Shown: positions 26,201 to 39,985, numbered from the stretch's first letter. The stretch: DNA of 64,000 nucleotides from Erythrocercus mccallii (GCA_013397435.1 VZRG01000365.1:186001-250000), one strand, 5' to 3'. Numbers and translations are program-made. Notes: a model not told the origin generated them from the sequence alone.

Positions 26201-28649
26201 TGCAGATTTTTCAGACCCATGCTATTTGGTCTTCTTAGCCATTATTATACCTCTTCTGTGTGCTGTGAAGTTTCAATTGCCACCTTCCACTTAGTAAGCG
26301 TATTCATAGCACTCATGAATATTGAATTAATCAGACCAATAGGGATGAGTAGCATTTCTTTCTATCAGTGTGCATATGTTACGAATCATTGTAAGTATGC
26401 AAAAAAATTGAAAGCCTTAGAAAGCAGAAAGAAAAATATATGTTTAATAAGCCTCAAATGTTTTCAAAAAAGCAGTTAGGAGGGTTGCCTTTATTTAGGA
26501 GAAATTTAATATGCTCAGTATCTGCAGCAAGATTTGCTTTAGCTTGTACTATTTGAGCAATCATGTTCTACTGTAAATTAATTTAATTTAGCTGACTTAT
26601 CTCCATATTTTTTACATGAGGGGAATTAACACCGGAACAAAGACCTGTCCAAGGTGGAGCATTACTTCCTCTATCTTGTGCCTACCCCTTGAGTCAAACC
26701 TGAACAAACAGGGTGAAGAACTGAAATCTTCCTTCACGTAACAGTAGTTTGGAAAGTCTTCTAAACCAGTATGAATCCCGAGAGAGTCAGCCAACAGACA
26801 AAATTCTTCAAGCACCACTCCAGTTTACAATGTTCATTCACCAAAAGGTGTCTTGACCACTGGCTTACTAATCTGATTCGCATTCCATTTTATGAAGAGG
26901 AATGTGTGTCTTCTAAATGAAATTACCATGTCTTGATTCCAGATAAATTTTTCTGCTTTTACTTTACATGTAAAAATCCAAGCAACCCTGAAGAGGGGCA
27001 CACCATGATTCCATGCACTCACTGCCCTGCAAGTTTGCAACCCTCAAACACCTTCTGCAGAAAGGAAGCCAAGCAGCAACTGCCACATCCATTAGCTGAG
27101 GTGAACACAACTGAAGGTCACAGAGCAGGGCTCTTGGCCAGGACCCCAAACTAGAACTGCTTCAGTGATACTCATGGATGATGTTCCCCAGTGGCAGAGG
27201 GCAGACATTTGCTCATATCTTTCGCAGTACCCTTGAAGCATTCAATGCCATTGGTTATAATGACATACGGTTTTTTGTCCAGTTAAGGATGACAGGATGA
27301 CTGCTAACACAAATACCAATCCTTGAAAGGATGCTTTCAATGACTAGCAACAGAGAAATGTTCTCTCATTTCTTTATACCTTCTTTTGTGGTGAGTCACT
27401 TCAACACCTGCATACAGTGACTGGTTGGCATCCAAAGCAATACTGTTAGATGAGATGCCATTTTACCTTTCTTTCACTACACACAGGCACAAGCCTGCTA
27501 TCAAACAGACAGCAGGAAAGTGGCTAGTGGGTGGAGAACATGTAGCTGAATCTGTATCCTTGGAAGAAAACAGATGTGGTGGGGAGAGCATTTTGGGAAG
27601 CAGCCCTTATGCTGTTTCTTTTGGCTGACTGTAACTCAGTAATCTCTGGTGCTTTGTTAATGTGCTCTCACAGGCAGCAGCTCTAAGTGATGCCCTTAAA
27701 CTGCCATCTCCTGCTGTCTCTTGGCTTCTATCACATTTTAGTGGCCAGTGGATAGACTTTACTGACACTTTTACAATGATTTCTTTTAGATTACAGCAGT
27801 GCTATATATAGACTTGTGAAATAAGCTTTCATTTGGCTGTAAGGAAGCTGCCTTGGTTTCAGAACATCATAGTGTGTCTTCTCAGCAACTCAAAATGGTC
27901 ACTAAATGGTCACCTGTGTTCTACAGTAGTGTCCCTTAGGATATGAAATCAAGGTCATAATCTTGAATCTCATCTGCTGGAAACTGAATTTTTACAGACC
28001 AGGAAACCTCTTAAGATTTCCTAACAAACTGGTTAGCAGGCTGGGGTTATGTCAGCAAAGCAAAATTAGACACAAATTTATTTGCATAAAGGACCCGTGG
28101 ACACAATTCAGAGACTGTATTTGGAAGCCCTGGCCCTCCAGAACTGTCACAACGCCTTATCCAACTGCATGACACATAATCTTTGGTGAGAGAAATACGT
28201 ATCTATCAGAAGCCCAAAGAAGACAGTCCATTGCACAGTTTCAAGGTAAGAGGATGAAAGGACAAGCAATATACAGCAGATTGATGTTCTTATTGCTTAA
28301 TTCACTAGTGACAAAAGCTCAACTGTGAAAGAAGAACAGCACAAGAGCATTTGTAAAGCAGAACAAAAACTTTGGCCAGATAACCCAGCTCAAACCACTC
28401 TTCTGGCACTGTAGTGTTTCCTCACTCAAGATCTGTACTGTGAATTCCATCCTTGAACAAGCACAAAACCCCAACCCAATAATTGGATGAAGGGAAATAA
28501 TCTTATTACTTTGCACTGACTAAGGAAAATGTATCATTGCCCAGTGTCTTCTTCCCCACCTTCTTCACGTGTTTCCACAATAAAAGTTAAGGTTTCAAAC
28601 TCAGAGGCAGATTGAAAAGATCCTCTTTGCTGGACTTATCTTGAAGATT

Positions 28650-28700
28650 TTTTGTTTTACTTGTTTGTTTGTCTGTTTGTTTGTTTGGTTGGTTTTTTTA
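28650..28700. repeat. (TTTG)n microsatellite
   Basis: TTTG units with occasional interruptions (GTCTGTTTG, GGTTGG), ending in a T run. Confidence 0.85.
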
Positions 28701-31700
28701 CACTGAAATTACTGAAAAGAATAAGATCAGAATACTCCAGATATCAGACCCAAGACTGAAACAAACCTTATCCATGAAGAAACTGAAATAGATACCAAAT
28801 GCCAGCTGTTATGAGCAGCCATAATTTTAGTAAACATTTCTGACCTAACAGTATATGTAATTCAGTGCTACCCAAGTAGGTTTCTAAATCCTATAAATAG
28901 TATGCCAGCAACAGGTTCCAGCTGCCAGAATTGTGTTCATTAATGGATGCACTATTTGAAAGTAGGGATGCTAGCAGAATGAACTGACAGTAATTCAAGT
29001 TAATTTGGAAAAAATAAAGTCAGTGCCAGGATATTCAATACTTAGAAGTTACAGGACGGCAATGAAACTATAGGACAGAAAATTAAGGAACGTTGGCAGA
29101 TAAAATCACAGCTGAAATTGCTGTTGAAGAGCTCTCTTTGTACTTAGGAGGCCCCCATTACTCAAGACACTAAAGGTCAGCACCGCTTTCAATTAAGCAA
29201 ATAAGAATGCACCAGTTAAGGTGAAATGAGTGGCCAGATCATTATCACCAACACAGCTGACAATTTTGGAGGGTTTTTTTTGTTTGTTTTGTTTTTTAGC
29301 TAAATTAAAGGACTTCAAAGATGAGGAAGATACTCTCCTAGATATTTCTCTCAGTATAGCAATGACATCTTGGGTGAGTTTGCAGGTAGGCTAAATAACC
29401 AAGATGCCAGTTTAATGATCTGTTAGTAATACAGATTTTGTAAATAAGCTGTTTGGTGCCTAATCTATACTTTCCACAAATTCCCTAGCTATAGCCACAA
29501 TTCATATTACCCACCTCACAATTTTAAAACCAAAATAAATTATCTGAGAATATTTTTTCAGTATTAATATGCTTAGATACTAGTTCATTTTAAACTTCAA
29601 GATAATTTAGGAATTTCCAAATGTTTTAAAGATTATTGTATTACCTGGATGTTGAACTAGGATACATGAAAACATTTGACACTTTATTTCATATTTGTCC
29701 TAATTATTTCTTTAGCTTTACTAAGAATTATCTTTCACATGAGCTCATCAAAAACCCTTGAAACTTATACCTCATATACTTTGTAGTTCTGACTAGAAAA
29801 TTGAAAGAGAAATAACATGTGCTTCATTAATTTTCAATTTATAATGGAATGTGAGCTAAAGAAGTAATCAGATAAATGAAAAATGAAGAGCTATAATAAT
29901 GGATGTTAATACAACTTTCATATATATATATAAAGAAGAATATTCTGGAAGATTAATTTGAATATGGTAGTTGCATCTGAAATGCAAATGCCATAAATGA
30001 GGAAAACACAAACTGAAAATGCAGAAAAACTTGCATAGATAAACTTAGTATAACTGATCTAACATAAATTGCTGTGTCATAAGGATAAACACTTTGTAAT
30101 GTAAGGTGTCATGTTAACAGATCACATTACATTTACTGGTCCTTATTAGCACCCTGACCCTTAGGCCTATTTGGCCATCCACGGACACAGGCAACAAAAA
30201 GAGGCTGGCTAGGACTGGAATTCAGCTGTCTTTCCTAAGAAACTGTGCCTTGTCCTGAGAATGGAAAACAAGTCATTTGGGTAATGAGTTTCCTAGCACT
30301 ACATATTGTGTATCAATGCACATTACAGGCAACCTTCACCCAGGAAACTGAGGGCTGTACTAACCAGAACCCTTTGTCACTGGAATATTCTTACTACACC
30401 CAGAAATTGGTTTATATTTTTAATAGTATTTCTCACAGTATCATACCAAAGGGCAAGCAAAGCAAATGTAGAAGTTGAATGACTGCACTGTTGCCCCCAC
30501 CTTCTGCACTTCAGTTTTCAGAAGTAAAATTTCCATCCTTAGCCTCAAGTGTCTGACACAACTGATATGAGTCTCATCAGTTGCAATGAAAAGAAAATTT
30601 ATGACTGACCCACATAAGAAAAGAAAATTAATTTGAAAGACGTCATTCTTCGTATTTTTTCTCAGTCTCTTAACAAATGGACCAAGGACAACAGGAATGG
30701 TAATTACAGGGAACATTAAATGGCAAAACTATAATCAGAGACAAGCTCTGCAGTGTATTTGATACACTATTAGCTCCAAAAATCATGAATTCACAGAAAA
30801 CAAGAGTGTCAAAAATATCTCCCTGTGTATTTAGACCCTATTGTTTGCAGCAAAGGACTGCTGCTTACATTTTGTCTTTGATAGTTTTGCTTAATTTCAT
30901 TTTTTTTCCAGAAGAGAAGCTAGCAGAGAAGTAGAGGCTGTCCACTGCCTTAAAAATGTTTCTTTCAAGGGAGGGAAACCATTTTGAAGACACATTTTGA
31001 TAAAACATGAACAATTCCTTCTCACCTTCCTTCACTGTAGTCCAACTGTAAAGCTGGATCAAATAGTAGTACTTTCCTGAAATAAAAATCAGCTCCAAGA
31101 AAACCTTATCTTTCTGCTATCCAGTTCCTCACTCTTGAAAGGGGAAATAGAAGATAAAAATGAAATTTCAGTCCCAAAATGCAGGTAAGAGGAAAAGATT
31201 TGCTTCACAGTCTTTAGACTATTTTAGCATAATATCTGTTTCAGAAGATGCACCGTGTTGACCCAAGCCTCCCCTAGAACTCCAAGGATGGACATTGTGC
31301 CTCAGCACCAAGGCTGGAAGTGGAGCTTGGTGAGGTAAAGAAAGAGTGCAATGCAGGAGGACTCTGCTCTTGATCCAAATTCCAAACTGTGAGAAATAAG
31401 CCCATCTGTAATACAAACTACTGCCAACTCCTTCCACAGAACAATTAAGTGGAAAATATCACAGCAAGTGAATTAATTGTTTGTTATTTCCGTGTCTTTC
31501 CACTGAGAATTCATGCAGATACTTTTGTGATAAAAGCCCTTACAAACAAAAGTGAAGTCAATGTCACCTGTGATCTCAGATATACTCAGATCTATCAGGA
31601 TAAAGAAAATTATCCTGAGTACCTTGAGTTGAAAAAAAGTCACTCCTTCATTGAATTCAGATACTGTGACAAGAAGAGTTTTCATGAACAAGTAGCTGCT

Positions 31701-32039
31701 CTTTGAATGATCAGAGTTTATGTCCTGAGAGTTTATGTCCAGGACCACACATAACAAATAACAAACAAATTGATAAAAGCATCTATTTAACATTTAATGA
31801 GTTAGACACAGCAACTAAGAAGCATTATAAAAATGAAATTAAATTATCAGGGTTGTCCAGTGTTGTGAATTTGCAGCTTTCATCTCATTTTGTGCCTTTC
31901 CAATTGTTCTGACACAGGACACCAGCCTTTTGGTACAATAATGAGAAGGGCACTTGGAAAATAACAGATACACAGAGTAACTCTACAACCCACTACCAGA
32001 GCAAAATTCTGCTGCTGTTAATATATATTTATACTGCAG

Positions 32040-32130
32040 GCCAGATAAAAGGCCTCAATTAGGTTCTGTGCCCCATTGTGCTGGGCACTGTGGAAACACA
32101 AAAGGGAACAAAGTCCAAGCCCCAAAGGGC
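32040..32130 (+). repeat. Ancient amniote interspersed repeat (tentative)
   Basis: The segment GGTTCTGTGCCCCATTGTGCTGGGCACTGTGGAAACAC followed by AAGTCCAAGCCCCAAAGGGCTGCAG resembles a very old repeat common in turtle and bird DNA (gtgccccattgtgctaggcactgt ... ccctgccccaaagagct). I matched it by eye and am unsure of its class; CR1/L3-type or a SINE are options. Confidence 0.4.
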
Positions 32131-34166
32131 TGCAGAAATGGGATGCATTCAAAATAGACTGACTTTTTAAATACCTATATGCATTTGTCATCCTTTCAAG
32201 CTGCCAAGAGAGAATAATCTTGACCTGCTTCCTCAAGTCTACTGTACTCTGTTTGAATATTACCTCCAATGTTAACTGATACCTGGTTAAGAGTCTCCTT
32301 TAAAAAAAAAACAACCAAACAGTTCAAGTATTTCCCTTGACTTTAAAATGACATGCAATTAGAAAGAATGAAACAAAATTAAGTGAAAATTGAAATAGAA
32401 CTACCAGTGAGAATGTAGTTATTCTAAGTGAGAATTTAGTTATTCTTGCCCTTGACAATTGTTGGACATATTTTCATACAGACACAGATAATGTCCTCTA
32501 ATTCCACTTGAGGAGTCTATTCCTGTCAGTTAAAAATTATCTAAAGGTCCCTATGGAGGTGTTCATTTAAAGCTGATGCTGGCACAGTTTTTCACTCTTT
32601 TCTAGCCATCTGGTCACATACTGAATTGTCAGCTATTTTATCTAAACCCAAGAGAAGGCTGAAGGAGTAAACAAAAAATACCAACAAAAGAAATCTCAGG
32701 GTTCAAAGTAATCACAGCAATCAAGCCTAAAGTTATGATTTCTTCTTACTCACAAAATTCACACTGAAGAAGAAGACTTAACAAAAAATCCACAAACCTT
32801 CAAAAGGTTGCAACCTGAAGCTATTTTGAAACCCCTGTCCCTCCCCAGCCCATACGCAGAGCTGTAAACACACTGAGCATTTGTATTGCCCCCTCTTCCC
32901 GCACCCCACTCATCTAAACAATTGATTAAAAATATACATATCTGTTCCTTTACGTTTAAGACTTAGAATCTCAGAGGCTGGCATTGAAAATTATTTTGCA
33001 TGACACTCCATAAAACCTTTTAAGATCAATTTTTAAATGCTGATGCCTCAGTCCTACGCTTTCTCTGCATACTGACTTAAACAACAGAACTTGGAAGCTG
33101 ACTGTCTCATTAAAGCACCCATATGAGAGAACTTGCTACAGTTCTATACAAATAGAAAAGAGTCCCACTACATTAAAATGAAACCGAATCATCTTAGCAA
33201 ACCTCTTTTTTCCTCATGGTCTTCTCTCTTCTCTGTGCAACGTTGTTCCATCTTACACACACACTTAGATGTGCCATAAGTGCTTCTTTTAAAGTGCATA
33301 AAAGCTATCCACAGCTCTCCTAAGAATGAAACAGTTTTAATATTTTCTGATCCATGTTCCTGCCACAAACATTCACCGGCAGTATGATAGCTCCAAGAGG
33401 AGACATCTGATTCTTGACATTTAAAGATACAATACTGGTGAAAAATAGTGACGCTGTATTAACTGCAAACAGCTTGTGAGGGAGTAGGTGATGTACTACT
33501 AAAATGTATAATCAGAACAAGCAATAATTTCAACCTTTTGATTTTTTATTTTTGACTCAGAGCCATAAAAAAGAGGAATAGCCTGATAAACAAATCTGGA
33601 CACATTACAATAACTATTTTAAGAGAATTTATATTCTATGGCAAAAAGAAAAGTAGGTTGTTTTCCTGCTGGAGAAAGTATTAGGTACCCCATAGTTTCT
33701 CAAAGGGGTCTCAAAAGCTTTCATAAAAAATGAGCACTAAATGAAAGCAAAATTGAAATTACAGAAATCAAAGAATTTGTATCCTGGTAACATTCAGTTA
33801 ATTGACATTGTAATGCTAAATGAATGCACTAAAACATCAAATTCCCCATACCCCTACTGTGACAGCCTTATAAATTCAAAAGGTACACAGAAAGGTCTTA
33901 TTTTTCCCACATGAAAAAAAAAAAATCCTGTTCTAATGTGAACCATTACTTTGAAATACTGAATTCTGGACCAAAAAAAAAAACCAAACCCAATCAAACA
34001 AATAAGCTGATATATTTTTAATTTTAGCAGCTGCACTCCCTGTTTGATGCAGCTTGGATCAGTGACTTCTGGGGAAAGTTGAGACATCAGAGCAAACCTC
34101 CATCCCCCACAAACACCTGAGACAAGGCAGAGCACAGTTAACAGCAACCAGTTCTCCACACTGTAC

Positions 34167-35120
34167 CTGGAGGTACTGACATGACCGTTCCTGCTGACAC
34201 GTCTCTGCCTTCACCACTGTCTGGTCCATGTTAACTGATGCTTTCTGGTAAACTTCACGGGCTCTGCTCACGGTTAATGTAGAGGACCAAGAGCTTTTCT
34301 TCATTAACTGGGAATCCAAATTCACAGGCAGGTTTGCACAGGTAGAGCATTTGACATCATTATTGCTTCTGGAGGACTTCACAGTATGTTCGCTAATAGT
34401 ATTATAGGCTTCCATAAAGTATTGGGAAGAAGAGCGATCAGGGCATCTTCCCATGGTCATGACCCCACTGGGACCATGATAAATGCAAACATCATTGTCC
34501 AAGTTGTCATCTGAACTCCACCATCCTGACGCATTGGATCTGGGCTTACCTTCTGATCGCCTTTCTTTACTCTTGCTGCGCTTCCCATACCTCATCGTCT
34601 GTGACTCCTCCGGGCTTGCTTTCCCCCCGTTGACGCTCCCCTTGGATGGTCCTTCCAGCGAATGGGACTTGGTGAAGAGCTTTTGGACAGAATGAACCAG
34701 ATGCCGGATCCTGCCTGGGCTGTCACTGCGGTGCTCCATGGCAGTCCGCTTGTACTGCAGGGTGTGGTAGCCATCCCGATTCAGGGGCAGCTGCCGCTCA
34801 AACTGGTCCAAAAGGTTGGCAGGAATGCGGTTGGTCTTGTTGGCAGTTCCATGGGGAACCAGAGCACACTCGTCCTTGAGTTCGTGGTGGGAGCTGTAAT
34901 GCCTCCGGGGAAATGTGCTGCTGGCAATCTGATCGTTGTAGGGCACCATGCACTCGGCCTGGAAAGAGTTCCTTTGAGTGTAGTAGGGGTGGTCTGTGGG
35001 GTGGGGCTCCACCGGGTTTAACAAATATGGCTTCCTGTCCTGGTGGTGTGGCAGGCTGTCACATGCAGGGTCACAGGCAACCCCGTGATGGTGACTGCGG
35101 CTGCCAGATAATCCCTTCAT
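34167..35120 (-). CDS. DLGAP1: DLGAP1 (GKAP/SAPAP1), first coding exon, residues 1-318
   Basis: DLGAP1 is a cytoplasmic scaffold of excitatory synapses that links the guanylate-kinase domain of PSD-95-family MAGUKs to SHANK proteins. The exon translates from ATG at 35120 (MKGLSGSRSHHHG start, as in vertebrate DLGAP1) for exactly 318 codons. Family landmarks in order are RIPANLLDQFERQLPL (residues 98-113), GYHTLQYKR (117-125), SPGRIRHLVHSVQKLFTKS (134-152), the basic KRSKSKERR (180-188), GWWSSDDNLD (199-208) and SRAREVYQKASVNMDQ (285-300). The first ATG is chosen because an in-frame TGA lies upstream in the same exon and the family starts with MKGLSG. DLGAP2 shares the MKGLSG stretch but differs in the next ~60 residues, which here match DLGAP1. 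The exon ends in phase 0 at ...QERSCQYLQ before donor GTACAG (34166-34161), and joins VPQDEW of the next exon. The frame stays open for 35 more codons into the intron; those are not coding. Identification is from family knowledge, not a search. Confidence 0.97.
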
Positions 35121-35192
35121 CCTTGATGCAAAACGAGTCCCAAAGTCATCTAACACGTATGGCTGTGTGACAGGCAGAACTCAGAGAAAGGC
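35121..35192 (-). other. DLGAP1: DLGAP1 5'UTR part of the first coding exon, with splice acceptor
   Basis: On the minus strand a pyrimidine-rich tract (TATTTCTTTCTTTTAG) ends at 35193, giving an acceptor AG immediately before 35192. Between that acceptor and the ATG at 35120 there are 72 bases with an in-frame TGA, so this part is untranslated. The acceptor implies at least one additional noncoding exon further to the right, outside the window; known vertebrate DLGAP1 genes do have distant 5' noncoding exons. No promoter is visible here. Confidence 0.85.
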
Positions 35193-38100
35193 CTAAAAGA
35201 AAGAAATACAGCAGAAGCTATAAGATATTCAAGCTGAGAGAATAAATAGCATGTGCATGCTTAGCATTCTTTGTATTTTATTGCGAAAGTAATTGAAATA
35301 AACATTCTCAGACTCTTTTTCATCCTTTCATCCTCTTTCCCACATCCAACATGGTGATAAGGACACCTAAGCAGTACACAAGAAAAATTATCTTGTTCCA
35401 TCAGATGCAAAAAGACGAAAGAAAATTTTTCTAATATGAAAAGCAAGATTGGTGTTGCCACCTCTACTCTAAAACCTCAGTCCTGAAAACATTCATGGAC
35501 AGAGACCTCCCAGGATGCCTAAACTGCTCATCTGCATATTTTTAAGGCCAAATGGACACACTAAAAAAAGATCTTTTCTTTAATGGAGCACTTTCTGGGC
35601 TTCTTTGGGTCAAACACAAAGCATGGTTCAATTAATGGGAAACTTTTCTCTAACTTCAGTGAATATTTTTTACTCAATCTTCATGTCATCTGCCTGGGCT
35701 GTAAGCATCTCAAGACAACAGCAAAACATTATTTCCTAAGTACTTTTCAAATTATTAATAAAATAATAATAAATTACACTAACTGTCAAAGTGAACCCAA
35801 ACCAACTATTTAACAACCTTTATATCTGTGGGGTTTGTATTTACTATTGGCTGGCTCCTACTAACTAAAAACCCCCCATCTTATTCTGCTAATGAATGGC
35901 TTGATTTATTTCTCAATAATTTTTCATTATACTAAGCAGTGTTCAAATATCACTACATACTCCTACCATTAAAAGAACTGGGATAGTCAAACCCTGCATA
36001 CAACAATAACAGTTAGTAACAATAACACTTAATTCTTGATTGCAGTTATTTGTCCCTGAAGTGACTCACAATGCTGTAGAATATGGATTACAACAAGTTG
36101 AAAATGGAAATCTTCATCCCAAGTGATACAATAACCACTCTGTTTGAAGCCAGATGCCCTCATTTCAGCCCTCAACTCCAGCAAAAGTCTGGATGCAACC
36201 TATGAGTTACTAATGTGTAAATTATGAGGTTTCAGGTGTGGCAAAGCAGTCTCATGGTACCATCTGAGAAGCTGAAGGGCAGAGGACTCCTTAGAGGATG
36301 CTTTCTCATACTGCACTGAAATGGGAGCCACTCAGCTACTTTGTTCCTTCCTGACATGGCTAATCACATAATACTTTTGAAAATTTAGCTCTTGAGGTCT
36401 TTCTTGGAGTAAGGATAAACATGCATAGCAAACAGGTTTCCACTATGCTTCTCCAGTGTTCTCTCAGCTAAAGTTCACGTTTTAACAGATTGTAGACATT
36501 GTACCCACTGGCAAATTGGTAACAGTGAAGTTTTCTAAAATAGCATTTAGTTAATTTCAGTCTGGAAAAGCATGCTCTGCACTCCATCAGAACTTATTTT
36601 GTCTTTTCTTCTCAATCTGCACCAAGCCAAAGAGGAGTTTTTTTCAGTATGCTTCAAAACTAATCTGGATGTCCTGCATTTTTATTCCCCCTCAATGGAT
36701 CCCTGCAATGCAGAAAATGTTCCTTCTCAGGAGACCTTGAATTTAAAAAAAAAAAAAAGTTATCAAAATATCATAGAAGGCTCTTGAAATATTACAAATG
36801 GATGAGCTGACTGATTTACCTAAAGAGGAGAATGGCTAAAGGTACCTTTAAAAGCATGAAAACAATACATTCAGGGAGCTGTACTTGTCAATTACACTGA
36901 AGTGACAATCCTCAGCATTTCTAAAGACAATTTTTCATCCTTACCATAGTTTTAAAAATATAATCTATTAGTCTGTGTAATCGAGAAACATCTAAAGGGA
37001 TGTAGTAATAGATTAATTACTTAGGTAATTGAAAATGTGACTTGAACAAAGATACCCCATCAAGCAGTACCTCTAAAGGATACAGAGACCAAATAAAAAA
37101 TAGTCCAATCTTTGCCATCTATGCATACCTTTTACACATCAAGGCTTATGAAAACAAAAATTCAGCCAGTTTTTTTTACTTAAATCCATTTGCAATTGTG
37201 CAACAGTCCTTAGGATGATTGATAAATTCTCTTAAGGCTAAAAATAAACTAGTGTGCTACATAAGATTAAAAAAAAAAACAACCTTGCCTCAAAGATAGG
37301 AGAAAGATATGAAAAAGTACAATTAACTGGGACATGCCCTAAAACTGTGATTTATTTTCATTTTTTCCCTATCTGAATGGATATGAGATTTTCATACACT
37401 GTGGAAAAAAGAATGGATGTAGGCAAAGAACCAAAAGCACCAATAATTCACAGCATAGTGAAGTCATGACAAGCACAGGGGATGTAATGGAATTACTAAG
37501 AAAATGTGGCCTTAATATACTGATACAGCAAAATGTCTGGGATCACGAAACACTTCATCTGATTTATACACAGGGACAGAATATTGCGGAAAACCTTGAA
37601 ACTGGAAACGAGCTTAAAAGATGTAGCTATGAGAACGAGAACAGCCATGTTACCAGCTGTGTTTTGGATGGACTGGCAATATGGATGCTAAGGAGGATGT
37701 GCAAGAAGTGGTAAAAAGCGAAAAAGCTTATGAAAAGTGACATTTGTCTGTATACAGAGAAAGCAACAGGCTTTCAAAAAAATTGTGGAGGAAGACTGGC
37801 TAAGCACTGCTATATGAGCTTGGATGGCAAGTAGGATGGAAATGTTTAGGAGTAAAAATACATGTATTTTGAGTATGAGCTGACAATGGATCTTTTATGA
37901 GGAAGTACTGGAGAAAAAAAGCAGAAAAAAGGTAGGATGATCTGCCCAAAAGGAATCAGATGAACAGATAAGGAGAATAACAGAGAAAATACTTGTGAAA
38001 CCGTAAGATCTTAGGGTTATGAAAAATAAGATTTCAAAAATCAGAGGAGAAAAAAAAGAAGAAACAAAGAAGCAAAAACCAGAGAGTGATAGAAAAATCA

Positions 38101-39269
38101 AGCCAAAACCAAAAGGGAGAAACAAACCTGTGCAACAAAAAGGAGTGGTGGTAATTTATTCCCAACTCCTAGACTGCTGGATGCATAAAGAGAGGTTGGT
38201 TTTTTTTATGGTGCAACAGCACTGAAAACATTTATTTCATCATGACAATTGTGATTAAAAAGTCCCACATAAGCATTTACCAGAATATAGCTTCATTTTA
38301 CCTTAACTGTATTACTGCTGCTACAGGAGTGAAACTATAATGATGTACCAATCATGTACCATAGTGCACCTTCCAGGAAGGAAAGAATAAGTATACTATG
38401 CTCAACACCGAAGAAAGAAGTGTTGCTTTTCTTAAATATTTAGTGGACAATTCTGCTGCACAAAATCACTCTAAACACAAACCCACTCTCACACCTCAAT
38501 CCTGTTTTAATATGTTAATATATGTCTAGAAAAACTTCTATGCTACAGTCCCTGATTTCATCAGTATTTTCAAAGAATGTGCATCATTTTTCATAATAGT
38601 GTTAGTTGAACATATACATCATTGTTTAGTGCAATTAGCTGGAGACAGGGCTATCTGATTGTGCCATGAGTAGCTGAGAGGAAGCCAATTAAGGCTTTTA
38701 TTTTATTGGTATTTTTTTGCCAAAATAGGAACATTTAATTACTTATGAAATAGGACAAGACAATAGATGAAAACAACATTAAACAGTAAAAATAGCAATT
38801 CTATAGATGGCAGACCAAAACTACTTGATGGCACAGGAATAAAGGAGATGTTAAAGAGACACAGCATGGCAAGGCTGAAGAATGCTTATGACTGTCAACA
38901 TTCATGTTACATTTGCTTTTGTTTTCTTGAGGATGCCCTGGGTAACAAGGATACAAATATATTCACCCTTGTCCCTAATGCCGTGTCCCTGATGCATAAC
39001 AATTTCCTGGAATAACCTAGTGGCTAGAAAAATGCCTATTTAAATCCCATGTAATTGAAATGAAAATGGATGCAAAATAATGAAAATTGAATACAGAAGT
39101 CACCTTATTTTTAAAAAAAATCATTTAACTGTACTATCTACTCATGTGTTCAATATTTACCCATAAAACATATCTTTTGGAAACATATTATTTCCTTTAC
39201 ATATATGTTCAGCCTTCTGTCTTATAAAAGATTTACTGATATGACCCAGAGCTCCTCCAACTTCATCCA
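35193..39269. other. DLGAP1 5' intron, no gene recognised
   Basis: AT-rich intron right of the first coding exon, with short A runs (near 36740-36760, 37270-37280). Open frames of 60-80 codons show no domain. I see no repeat family here. Confidence 0.6.
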
Positions 39270-39632
39270 ACAAGAGTGCAGAATGCAGAATATGCTGGAG
39301 CGGAGGAAGGACTCCTCTTCTTGAGCAGCAGCACTCCCTGTCTCCCTGTGCCACTTGCGGGAGAAGAGGTAGACCTCAGGAAAGAGGAAGGGGTGGGAGG
39401 ATGGTGTTTTACTTCTCATTATCCTGTTCTGATTTTGACTGCTAATAAATTCATTTCCCCAAGCTGAATCTGTTTTGACTGTTACCTATGATAGTAATTG
39501 GTTTGTGATCTCTCCCTGTCCTTATCTCAACTCATGAGACTCTTGCTTTTCTCTCCCTAGTCCAGTCATGGAGGGGAGTGATAAAACAACTTTGGTGGGC
39601 ACCTGACATCCTGCCAGGGTCAACACCTCACA
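39270..39632 (+). mobile_element. ERV LTR, 3' portion, plus orientation
   Basis: The segment matches, in opposite orientation, the LTR at 48972-50090. Shared blocks include TTTACTTCTCATTATCCT, GCTAATAAATTCATTTCCCC, GATCTCTCCCTGTCCTTATCTC and TGCCAGGGTCAACACCTCACA. AATAAA lies at 39444-39449, and the LTR ends in CA at 39632. The 5' half is missing. Immediately after 39632 comes CR1 reverse-transcriptase sequence. It is antisense to DLGAP1. Confidence 0.8.
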
Positions 39633-39985
39633 GGCTGACGGACCTGTGGTTGCCTGGATCCTCCTTCTTGCCTCTTTTTGAAAGTGGGGATAACATTTGC
39701 TTTCCTCTAGTCGTCAGATACTCTCCTGACTGCCATGACCTTTCTAAGATGATTGAGAGTGATCTAACAATGATGTCAACCAATTTCCTCAACACCTGTG
39801 GGTGCATCACATCCCATCAGGGCCCATGGACTTCTGGATGTTAAATTTGACTCTACGGTCTCTAACCCAAGCCTCCTCAACCATGGGGAGGTCTTCTCTT
39901 CTCCAGCAGAGAAGTTACCAACAGAGACACCCTAATCCCGCATAATCAGGGCCACAGCACCTTGGGTCTGATATCCTTGTCTGAT
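39633..39985 (-). mobile_element. CR1 LINE ORF2 (reverse transcriptase) fragment
   Basis: The minus strand encodes HPQVLRKLVDIIVRSLSIIL, ERSWQSGE and KKEDPGNHRSVSL, the conserved N-terminal block of the CR1 reverse transcriptase (fkKGkKeDPgNYRPVSL). Further upstream sequence on the minus strand (to about 39985) also fits CR1 ORF2 but is frameshifted. The fragment is cut at the LTR junction right after the PVSL-equivalent. Confidence 0.85.

Larger units (their letters stand above)
20244..34166 (-). other. DLGAP1: DLGAP1 intron between the two coding exons (13,923 bp)
   Basis: The boundaries are set by donor GTACAG on the right and acceptor CAG on the left, both read on the minus strand. The interior is AT-rich with many stop codons in all frames. 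I see a (TTTG)n tract near 28.65 kb, homopolymer A/T runs, and one ancient repeat near 32.04-32.13 kb. No CR1 copy or LTR was recognised in this intron, unlike the flanking introns. Short open frames (up to about 125 codons around 20.8-21.2 kb) have no recognisable domain and are treated as chance. Confidence 0.9.

Noticed and set aside
34483..35170. Plus-strand ORFs opposite the DLGAP1 exon
   Set aside because: They are antisense shadows of the DLGAP1 coding exon, whose GC-rich codons reduce stop codons on the other strand.
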